From assembly GCA_041862635.1 (NCBI GenBank), contig JBGVTO010000434.1:1-35093 (forward strand): a stretch of DNA of 35,093 nt. Reading direction: 5' to 3'. Both the position numbers and the translations under genes were made by a program. Source of the stretch: NIOZ-UU13 sp041862635 (lineage in GTDB: Bacteria; Planctomycetota; Phycisphaerae; Sedimentisphaerales; Anaerobacaceae). Below, piece by piece: positions 22,770-28,134 of this stretch (its first letter is position 1; each line of letters opens with the position of its first letter). The notes beneath the pieces are model-generated. The model did no database searches. It saw only the letters and a list, made by a program, of their open reading frames with translations, and was not told the origin of the DNA.

Positions 22770-22865
22770 AAAAAATGGCATCGCCGGTTATGCTCATCTC
22801 AGGCTCAGCAAAGCCCTCAAGAGACACGCTTGGCGATGCCCGATGTCGTGAAACAAAGGGCACCG
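22770..22865 (-). promoter_or_regulatory. Candidate transcription attenuator (terminator/antiterminator pair)
   Basis: On the minus strand GGCATCGCC (22832-22840) and GGCGATGCC (22777-22785) form a 9-bp stem followed by ATTTTTTATTT, an intrinsic terminator. Its 5' arm can instead pair with CGGTGCCC further upstream (22858-22865 pairing 22834-22841, 8 bp with one G-U). The two folds exclude each other, as in riboswitches and leader attenuators. A small inner stem GGCT/AGCC (22802-22815) lies in the terminator loop. Confidence 0.5.
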
Positions 22866-22957
22866 ATTTTTATATGCGTTCTCTTAAAACAACTTTGCTG
22901 ATTTGAGATGAAACGCCTAAAAATCAAATGCACTACGAATTTTCAAACAGCATTTGA

Positions 22958-22986
22958 AATATATAATAATCTGTAATCGGTATCAA
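22958..22986 (-). promoter_or_regulatory. Promoter of the structured leader and small-gene block
   Basis: On the minus strand TTGATA (22981-22986), 17 bases, TATATT (22958-22963). Transcription would start near 22951 and run through the attenuator and the cloverleaf into the 64-residue gene. An inverted repeat TCAAATGC/GCATTTGA (22924-22931, 22950-22957) sits at the start point and could be an operator. Confidence 0.6.
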
Positions 22987-23043
22987 GAAAAATAATAACG
23001 AATTCAAAAATTTTTTGTGGTCTTTATTAAGCGAAACTCAGAC

Positions 23044-23077
23044 CTAAAAAAAGGCTGTAGTAAAAACTACAACCTTT
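23044..23077 (-). terminator. Terminator after the winged-helix gene
   Basis: AAAGGCTGTAGT (23050-23061) and ACTACAACCTTT (23066-23077) pair over 12 bp (one G-U on the minus strand). On that strand TTTTTTT follows. It ends the transcript of the gene at 23103-23366. Confidence 0.75.
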
Positions 23078-23102
23078 GCGGCACAGCAAATTGATTGCTT
23101 TG

Positions 23103-23366
23103 TTACTTTAGAGCGTAGCCATCCTCGCTTTTTACAACTACACCCTGCTCAATCAGCTTGTTAAGGTGCTCGTAGCAAGTCGAGGTAATCTTCGCTTCCT
23201 CTCTTATCTGTCCCATCTTCTTCGCCTTTTTTGACAATATTGCATTGACTTTTGCGTTGGTGCTTCCTATACGGCTACCGAATTTGTCTTTCTTGACTTC
23301 GCTCTTAGCTTTCTTCTCGGTGACTTTCTTCTCGGTTTTCTTTACTTTTTTCTTTGATTTTGCCAT
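23103..23366 (-). CDS. Winged-helix DNA-binding protein with Lys-rich N-terminus
   Basis: The 87-residue protein has a highly basic first 30 residues (repeated KK/EKK units) followed by a compact winged-helix-like domain, KVNAILSKKAKKMGQIREEA ... HLNKLIEQGVVVKSEDGYALK. The pattern helix, turn, helix, then a VVKSEDGYAL wing is clear. It likely binds DNA, as a regulator or a nucleoid-type protein of the element. GGGCAGG precedes the ATG. It forms a single-gene transcript with its own terminator and lies opposite the divergent small gene at 23678. Confidence 0.75.
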   Translation of the reverse strand: MAKSKKKVKKTEKKVTEKKAKSEVKKDKFGSRIGSTNAKVNAILSKKAKKMGQIREEAKITSTCYEHLNKLIEQGVVVKSEDGYALK

Positions 23367-23423
23367 TTTCCTGCCCTTTCAATTAGGTTAATATTTCGGT
23401 TATTGCACACTCCACAAAGGATA

Positions 23424-23496
23424 CTATGGATTTCATAAAACCAAAGCGAAATCCAAAGAAAATAAGCTGATTTAGTCTTATTCTATGTATCCATAG
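23424..23496. promoter_or_regulatory. Operator-like inverted repeat in the divergent control region
   Basis: CTATGGAT (23424-23431) and ATCCATAG (23489-23496) are perfect 8-bp inverted repeats, partly extended by ATA on one side and GTAT on the other. They lie in the roughly 310-bp gap between the winged-helix gene and the plus-strand gene at 23678, where promoters for both would be expected. The rest of 23367-23677 shows no gene. Confidence 0.35.
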
Positions 23497-23677
23497 GGTA
23501 TAATCGCTCAGAATCGCTGTCCAGCCCTCAGATTATACGTCTGAAAGCTATTGAATCGAGCAGCAGAGCTTTTTATCAGACTATTTTACAGTTTTGTATT
23601 TTGAATCCGATAAAACTGCATTATCCTTTGGATAGATAGCGATATTCCGATAATTGATGGAATGAGAGGGTGAAAAA

Positions 23678-23827
23678 ATGTCAATCAGCTTACCAAACAA
23701 TAAGCTTGAAAAGCTTGCGAGATATAACTTACTGGTTAGATTGGGAAGAATGACAATTGAACAAGCAAAATCAGCATATAAAAACTATATTCGGTTAACC
23801 AAAAGTACTAATGCAATAAAGTACTAA
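23678..23827 (+). CDS. 49-residue protein, the only well-supported plus-strand gene of the element
   Basis: GAGAGGGTG precedes ATG at 23678 and the frame ends TAA at 23827. The product starts MSISLPNNKLEKLARYNLLV and continues RLGRMTIEQAKSAYKNYIRL, two likely helices with a basic face. The size and charge suit a DNA-binding or antirepressor-type peptide, and the divergent orientation between two regulators suggests an early control role. No family is recognised. The stop codon overlaps the first arm of the inverted repeat at 23821. Confidence 0.5.
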   Translation: MSISLPNNKLEKLARYNLLVRLGRMTIEQAKSAYKNYIRLTKSTNAIKY

Positions 23828-23931
23828 CGGTTTTTCTCAAAACCACGTCTGTTAAAAGTACTGTAAGTCTTTTTTAGATATAAACATATTGACTTCGATT
23901 GTCTGTCTTGAAATGCAAAAACCGTTAGTAC
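23821..23931. repeat. Inverted repeat with iterated GTACTAACGGTTT-type motifs
   Basis: GTACTAACGGTTTTT (23821-23835) and AAAAACCGTTAGTAC (23917-23931) are a perfect 15-bp inverted pair. Partial copies are nearby: AGTACTAA near 23806, TTAAAAGTACT near 23852, and ACCGTTAAAAC near 23937. The array sits between the convergent ends of the genes at 23678 and 23964 and could be a bidirectional terminator or iterated binding sites. Confidence 0.5.
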
Positions 23932-23963
23932 GAGAAACCGTTAAAACAAGCATATAAATATCA

Positions 23964-24692
23964 CTAACTATATTTTTTAATCCAATCTACAACTGTTGAA
24001 CGAGGTACATTCACTCTTTTTGCAATATAAGTAATAGTTTTACCTTTCTTATATAACTTTATCACTGTAGGTAGTTTTTTATCCCGTATTTTCTTCTTAT
24101 ATCCGGGTGTTTTCTTTATTGGCCGACCACCTTGATTGCCTTTCGCTTTTTGCCCCCATTTAGATTGATAGCTTCTTACTTTTCTTGGTGACATATCAGG
24201 ATGAAGCAAAGTTAAAAGTGGTACACTATCGACCAATCCTATTAGTTTTTCAAATTCAGCTTCTGTAGGTATTATATCTGGTTCTTTAGTTGTAAAATAT
24301 TCATTCCGTAGAAAGCGGTCGCTTGATGCCGATACAATAACTGTTGTTCTTTTTGTCTTATGATTTTTTACCTTTTCTACAGCAAATACTAAAGCTAATC
24401 TGTCATCATTCAAAATACAGCCAGAGCATATCTCACGAAAACGGCCAACAACAGGTATATTACGTTTTTTGAGTTCTCTGCGTAGCAGCTTTTCGTATGT
24501 GTTAAGGTTGTGTTTATACCCCTGCGTACGTTCTGAGACTCGGCAATATATTATTGCTTGTATATCTGGATGCTGTTTATAGTACTCATCGAGATGATGC
24601 AAATAGTCACTTGCTTTAGCGGGTTGTGATTTTATCCACCGCCGTTTAACGCCTGCTACTGTTCGCTTTGATTTGTGCTTTTGTTTTGCCAT
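23964..24692 (-). CDS. Small serine-recombinase-like protein with C-terminal helix-turn-helix
   Basis: The 242-residue protein has a resolvase-type core, AIIYCRVSERTQGY with Ser nucleophile and SASSDRFLRNEYF matching the DRFSR-type motif. A basic linker (GNQGGRPIKKTPGYKKK) follows, then a C-terminal helix-turn-helix, KTITYIAKRVNVPRSTVVDW. This is the resolvase/invertase layout rather than that of the large integrase. The N-terminal 45 residues are a basic extension. It could resolve dimers, invert DNA or act as a regulator using its recombinase fold. It is a second, unrelated-sized serine recombinase in the same element. Four 8-bp repeats abut its start. Confidence 0.8.
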   Translation of the reverse strand: MAKQKHKSKRTVAGVKRRWIKSQPAKASDYLHHLDEYYKQHPDIQAIIYCRVSERTQGYKHNLNTYEKLLRRELKKRNIPVVGRFREICSGCILNDDRLALVFAVEKVKNHKTKRTTVIVSASSDRFLRNEYFTTKEPDIIPTEAEFEKLIGLVDSVPLLTLLHPDMSPRKVRSYQSKWGQKAKGNQGGRPIKKTPGYKKKIRDKKLPTVIKLYKKGKTITYIAKRVNVPRSTVVDWIKKYS

Positions 24693-24695
24693 AAT

Positions 24696-24727
24696 CCGAT
24701 TTTCCGATTACCCGATTTACCGATTTT
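24696..24727. repeat. Four tandem 8-bp CCGATTnn repeats at the recombinase start
   Basis: CCGATT recurs at 24696, 24704, 24712 and 24720, exactly every 8 bases, immediately upstream of the 242-residue protein's ATG. The array occupies the position of its ribosome binding site, and no purine-rich Shine-Dalgarno is otherwise visible. An autoregulatory binding site is likely. Confidence 0.6.
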
Positions 24728-24847
24728 TATAAAAAGCAAAGTGGCTCAGTCGCCAATCGGGAAACGACCTACCCCTAAGAGCTTACCTCCGAAGCTGTCG
24801 CTCTGCTCGTTCACTACGCATCAGTTTTATAAATCCATTGACATTGC

Positions 24848-25036
24848 TCATTGTAAATCCTCGTTAAGCTTTGCCATCTTTGAGAGTGCGTCCATCACAT
24901 CTTCTGGCTGGAATCGCTTTCGACCAGAAACATCAAGGAAAGGTATTCGTTTCTGTTTGGCCAGTTTTCGCAAATAGGTTTTTGGCAATCCAAGGCTTAT
25001 TGCCAACGCTTCGAGTGACAAATATTGATTTTTCAT
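24848..25036 (-). CDS. Excisionase-like helix-turn-helix protein
   Basis: The 62-residue protein begins MKNQYLSLEALAISLGLPKT and continues LRKLAKQKRIPFLDVSGRKR, then FQPEDVMDAL. This is the winged-helix of the MerR/excisionase (helix_turn_helix_17) family, with the RKRF-x-x-EDV wing motif. It probably controls direction of integrase action or transcription. TTAGGT lies 7 bases before the ATG at 25036; a GTG two codons earlier is possible. It is the outermost gene at the attR end, so in the excised circle it would lie close to attP opposite the integrase. No gene is seen from 25037 to the junction. Confidence 0.8.
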   Translation of the reverse strand: MKNQYLSLEALAISLGLPKTYLRKLAKQKRIPFLDVSGRKRFQPEDVMDALSKMAKLNEDLQ

Positions 25037-25211
25037 AATCACACCTAATCAAGAATCTAATCAATTATCAAAAACACTTCTACGCTCATATTATTGCAAA
25101 AATCGCTTCTAATCTGAAAAAAATCTTCCCATTTTGTAAAAATTTTTTACCCTACACTATTGATATTGATTGTTTGAACGGAATTGAGAATATATGACCT
25201 TGTTTGTTTAA

Positions 25212-25224
25212 TAAATCAAGCGTT
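25212..25224 (+). other. attR junction of the integrated element
   Basis: Element sequence ending GTTTAATAA meets AT (25215-25216) and then host sequence CAAGCGTTTCTGTATGAAC. Joined to attL at the AT, the prepilin frame is restored. The inferred attP would read GTTTAATAA-AT-ATCAACGTATTT, and attB GGTGAT-AT-CAAGCGTTTC. Confidence 0.6.
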
Positions 25225-25415
25225 TCTGTATGAACCGACACGGTGAATACGCAAACGGCGTCTTTCTGGACTTCTCCATCAGGAAGATAGGCCTTAAACA
25301 ATTGTGGACTTTTAAGTGGCATCGAAGCTTTGACATAAACAACTCGTGGACCACAGCCGGTGGGATCCAGCCGTCCGACTGGCCGGAGTGGATGAGAAGG
25401 TTTAAGGACTACTAA
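25217..25415 (+). pseudogene. Prepilin-like protein copy 5, 3' part stranded beyond the element
   Basis: Immediately after the junction the frame reads KRFCMNRHGEYANGVFLDFS, the H-X9-DF block, then RKIGLKQLWTFKWHRSF and the family-typical end WMRRFKDY followed by TAA at 25413-25415. It aligns with the ends of copies 1-4 and supplies exactly what the 5' part at 12960-13714 lacks. It has no start signal of its own, although an internal ATG at 25230 exists. Confidence 0.85.
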
Positions 25416-25460
25416 AGAGCTTTCCGAAGAAAAAGCTATATTCGGGAAGGACAAGTATTT

Positions 25461-25826
25461 TCAATGGCAACTGTGGTCGATGCAGGCATTTTTAACGGTA
25501 ATTTCTTCCAGGCCACCTTCCTTATATTCCCTGATTGTCTCCTCTGCTGTTTCAGCCTTTGTTCTATAAGCCTTGAGCCCACCTTGCCTGAGCTTCTGGA
25601 CTGCTCTGGCTCCCATACCTACGCAAACGACTGCATCAAGATCTTGGTCATCCAACACCTTTAGCGGATGACACATACCATGGCTATGATGCTCGTCGCT
25701 ATTGCTGATAACCTCAAAGACTTCTTTGTCTGAATCATAGATTAAAAAATAGGGAGCGCTTCCAAAATGATAATTGACTAATGCTCTTAGTCCATCGTTT
25801 GTTTGTACAGGGATACATATTCTCAT
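25461..25826 (-). CDS. NifX/NifB-type dinitrogenase iron-molybdenum cofactor family protein
   Basis: The 121-residue protein starts MRICIPVQTNDGLRALVNYH and has FGSAPYFLIYD, then VVCVGMGARAVQKLRQGGLK and a His/Cys-rich loop DEHHSHGMCHP with a C-terminal CIDHSCH. This is the single-domain DiNase_FeMo-co fold, which binds iron-sulfur clusters or metal cofactors. In non-fixing anaerobes such proteins are of unclear role. I start at 25826, because that ATG overlaps the preceding stop by four bases (ATGA) in a coupled pair with the DUF134 gene; the longer start lies inside that gene. Confidence 0.88.
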   Translation of the reverse strand: MRICIPVQTNDGLRALVNYHFGSAPYFLIYDSDKEVFEVISNSDEHHSHGMCHPLKVLDDQDLDAVVCVGMGARAVQKLRQGGLKAYRTKAETAEETIREYKEGGLEEITVKNACIDHSCH

Positions 25827-26299
25827 TCCATTATCCTTCCACATCTACCTCTGCCACGCCCGAAGCGCCCACCTGCTCTTGCCCAACCTCTATCCTTCGG
25901 TGCCCTATGAATGTTGGAACTTTTGCACTGAGGGCACTCATTAGGTCTTCCAGAACCATAAGGCAAGGTCCACTCGTGGTTACACTCATAACAGATAAAA
26001 CTTCTCTCAATCATTTCTACGATACCTCCTTCCACCTTTAGGGCTTTGGCGTTTACTAAACAATCTGCGATTTTTTTGTGTGCGGAATTTATAATATTGC
26101 CGAAAGTTTGTCGGGAAACATTCATCTTTTTGGCGGCATCTTCCTGATACATATCTTTTAGGTCGGCAAGGCGAATCGCCTCAAGCTCGTCCAGCGTTAA
26201 ATTTACTTCCTGTAATAAAGCGACAGGTATGCCTCTCGGTTTGAAATAGTTCGAGCTGGGTCTGCAACATATTTTTCTACGTCTAAATGGTCTTGGCAT
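25823..26299 (-). CDS. DUF134 family DNA-binding protein with zinc-ribbon tail
   Basis: The 158-residue protein starts MPRPFRRRKICCRPSSNYFK, the DUF134 signature. It continues through LTLDELEAIRLADLKDMYQE and a helix-turn-helix, AAKKMNVSRQTFGNIINSAH, into a C-x2-C ... C-x2-C ribbon (CYECNHEW, CPQCKSSN) and a Gly/Arg-rich tail. I start at 26299, where GGGAG precedes ATG; the longer start at 26326 has no support. It overlaps the NifX-type gene by four bases. The pairing is common and suggests the regulator controls or senses the same metal cofactor system. Confidence 0.88.
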   Translation of the reverse strand: MPRPFRRRKICCRPSSNYFKPRGIPVALLQEVNLTLDELEAIRLADLKDMYQEDAAKKMNVSRQTFGNIINSAHKKIADCLVNAKALKVEGGIVEMIERSFICYECNHEWTLPYGSGRPNECPQCKSSNIHRAPKDRGWARAGGRFGRGRGRCGRIME

Positions 26300-26337
26300 A
26301 TAAGGCTCCCAAATAGTTATTGGCATATGCTAATTAT

Positions 26338-26366
26338 AATATAACACGCTTCTAAGCTTATGTCAA
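26338..26366 (-). promoter_or_regulatory. Promoter of the DUF134/NifX-type pair
   Basis: On the minus strand TTGACA (26361-26366), 17 bases, TATATT (26338-26343), close to sigma70 consensus. It lies about 40 bases upstream of the DUF134 start. Confidence 0.75.
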
Positions 26367-26482
26367 GCCACCAAACAAAAAATATTGAAATTTCTTTTTG
26401 AGTGGTTGCCGCCATTTTTTCGTTAGACATATCCCGATACAAACAATAATATGATTCCAAGTTACTTTGTAGAAAATTCTAT

Positions 26483-26577
26483 TTGTCATTCTGAGTTCGC
26501 TGCAGGCGGGCGAAAAATCTCTAATTTTTCGACACAAAGAGATTCTTCACTTCGCTACGCTTCGTTCAGAATGACAA
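26483..26577. repeat. 95-bp inverted-repeat element
   Basis: TTGTCATTCTGA (26483-26494) and TCAGAATGACAA (26566-26577) are perfect 12-bp terminal inverted repeats. Inside are GAAAAATCTC and GAGATTCTTC-type halves. The structure is of the short dispersed palindromic repeat kind found between bacterial genes. It reads through in frame into the NUDIX gene and creates a false N-terminal extension there. Confidence 0.65.
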
Positions 26578-26612
26578 TCTTTGCATTCTTTCAACAATTT
26601 AAGATTTGCTCT

Positions 26613-27068
26613 ATGGCTGAAAAAGGTAAATATGTTTATGATTGGCCCCGGCCGATGGTTACAGTCGATGCGGTGGTTTTGACCAAAACAGATGACAAAA
26701 TTAAGGTTCTGCTTATCAATCGTGGAAATGAGCCATTCAAGGGCATGTGGGCACTGCCGGGTGGATTTGTGGGAATGGATGAAGAGCTTGAGGATGCTGT
26801 TGTTAGAGAATTAGAGGAAGAGGCGGGACTTACAGGCATTCGATTAGAGCAGATGCGTACCTACGGCACAATCGGCCGTGACCCGAGGGGCAGAATGATT
26901 ACAATAGTATTTATGGGTATTGCATCAGAAGAGCAAACCAAGATAAAGGCCGGCGATGATGCAGCCCAGGCACAGTGGTTCGACATAGAAGAACTTCCGG
27001 AAAATATGGCATTCGACCATAATGAGGTGGTCAGATTTGCTGTGGAGAAACTAAAAGCCTCAAAGTAG
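26613..27068 (+). CDS. NUDIX hydrolase
   Basis: The 151-residue protein begins MAEKGKYVYDWPRPMVTVDA. It carries the Nudix box GGFVGMDEELEDAVVRELEE followed by EAGL (about residues 50-73), matching G-x5-E-x7-R-E-x2-E-E with all metal-binding glutamates. It then has YGTIGRDPRGRMITIVFMG. Enzymes with this front end often hydrolyse ADP-ribose or related nucleotide sugars, and related proteins act as NAD-biosynthesis regulators, but this one lacks an added HTH domain. I start at 26613; the longer frame from 26451 translates the repeat at 26483-26577. The ribosome binding site is weak. It appears to be a single gene. Confidence 0.9.
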   Translation: MAEKGKYVYDWPRPMVTVDAVVLTKTDDKIKVLLINRGNEPFKGMWALPGGFVGMDEELEDAVVRELEEEAGLTGIRLEQMRTYGTIGRDPRGRMITIVFMGIASEEQTKIKAGDDAAQAQWFDIEELPENMAFDHNEVVRFAVEKLKASK

Positions 27069-27089
27069 GTATCTTAAATCAGCAAGAAA

Positions 27090-27107
27090 GGTGGGGCAAG
27101 CCCCACC
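27090..27107. repeat. Short GC-rich hairpin between the NUDIX gene and pyrD
   Basis: GGTGGGGC (27090-27097) and GCCCCACC (27100-27107) form an 8-bp stem with a two-base gap. No T tract follows, so it is more likely repeat material than a terminator. GCCTGCTCTGCAGGC nearby is another small palindrome. Confidence 0.4.
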
Positions 27108-27184
27108 ATAGGGATTAGATTGACGCAGCCTGCTCTGCAGGCCTCGCAATGACGTTGTGTGAAAGCTTTTAACAAAACAAGAAG

Positions 27185-28123
27185 ATGTGTATGAATCAGG
27201 ATGTTGATATAACGATTGATTTTGCGGGGATTCGGCTGGCGAATCCGGTGTTTACCGCTTCGGGGACGTGTGGGTATGCCGATGAGTTGGCTGATTTTAT
27301 GGATGTCAATTGCCTCGGCGGATTCATTACAAAAAGTATTACTCTCAAACCGAGAAAAGGCAACCCGACGCCGAGGATTGTCGAGACCGATTCGGGGATG
27401 CTTAATGCGATTGGATTGGCCAATATCGGATTAGATAAATTCATCGAAGAAAAACTGCCTATTCTCGATAAGATGAGTGCCGCTGTTTTTGTTAATGTAG
27501 CCGGCCAGACTATTGATGAATACGTGGCTGTGGCGCAGCGGTTGTCCTGCGGAAAAGCGATAGCCGGGTTCGAATTGAATATTAGCTGTCCCAACGTCAA
27601 GAAAGGTGGGATAAGTTTCGGCACCGAGCCTGAGCAGGTAACGGAGATTACTTCGGCGGTGAAAAATGCTGTCGGGAAGAAGGTTCTTATGGTCAAGCTG
27701 TCCCCTGCCGTTACTAATATCAGTGTAATAGCGCGTGCAGCGATTGAGGCAGGTGCCGATGCACTTAGTCTAATCAATACCTTTACGGCAATGGTTATCG
27801 ACATTGAAACCCGCAAGCCTGTTCTGTCCAACAGGACAGGTGGGTTGTCGGGGCCTGCGATAAAGCCGATTGCAGTTCATCTGGTCAATAAGGTCTATAA
27901 TGAAGTTGCGAAAAGTCGCGGAATACCGATTCTGGGCATAGGAGGAATCAGGACAGCTTCGGATGCCGTCGAATTTATTATCGCGGGGGCGTCGGCAGTA
28001 GCTATCGGTACGGCGAATTTTATTGAGCCGGGATGCGCGGCGGAAATTATCGAAGGCATAAAAAAATATTGTGTTCGTAAAGAAATATCAAATATCAAAG
28101 AATTGATTGGCTCACTTTTATAG
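27185..28123 (+). CDS. pyrD: Dihydroorotate dehydrogenase, class 1B catalytic subunit
   Basis: The 312-residue TIM-barrel flavoenzyme oxidises dihydroorotate to orotate in pyrimidine synthesis. Signatures are FAGIRLANPVFTASGTCGY near the start, KSITLKPRKGNPTPR, NAIGLANIG, and ELNISCPNVKKGG with catalytic Cys135, the class 1 base. Downstream are VKLSPAVTNI, LINTF and GIGGIRTASDA. The GNPTPR form and Cys are typical of the NAD-linked 1B type, which normally pairs with an iron-sulfur PyrK subunit; no pyrK is present here. A second ATG at 27191 is possible. It is only 11 bases ahead of the lyase gene, so the two may share a transcript. Confidence 0.95.
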   Translation: MCMNQDVDITIDFAGIRLANPVFTASGTCGYADELADFMDVNCLGGFITKSITLKPRKGNPTPRIVETDSGMLNAIGLANIGLDKFIEEKLPILDKMSAAVFVNVAGQTIDEYVAVAQRLSCGKAIAGFELNISCPNVKKGGISFGTEPEQVTEITSAVKNAVGKKVLMVKLSPAVTNISVIARAAIEAGADALSLINTFTAMVIDIETRKPVLSNRTGGLSGPAIKPIAVHLVNKVYNEVAKSRGIPILGIGGIRTASDAVEFIIAGASAVAIGTANFIEPGCAAEIIEGIKKYCVRKEISNIKELIGSLL

Positions 28124-28134
28124 GAGAAATAATT

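Larger units (their letters stand above)
13713..25216. mobile_element. Integrated phage-like element (satellite or reduced prophage), about 11.5 kb
   Basis: It separates the two halves of a prepilin gene, is visibly more AT-rich than both flanks, and has a large serine integrase 23 bases from one end and an excisionase-like gene near the other. Nearly all genes are on the minus strand. Phage-type functions recognised are large terminase, XkdF-type protease and HNH nuclease. No portal, major capsid, tail, holin, endolysin, replicase or classic repressor is recognised. That makes a satellite that borrows particles from a helper, or a deletion-reduced prophage, both reasonable. Confidence 0.85.

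Noticed and set aside
22777..22840. tRNA-like fold
   Set aside because: The 9-bp end stem suggested a tRNA, but the total is only 64 bases, no TTCGA-type T loop or anticodon arm is present, and a T run follows on the minus strand, so a terminator is the better reading.
26451..26612. Longer start for the NUDIX hydrolase
   Set aside because: The extra residues are the translation of an inverted-repeat element and are not part of the family.
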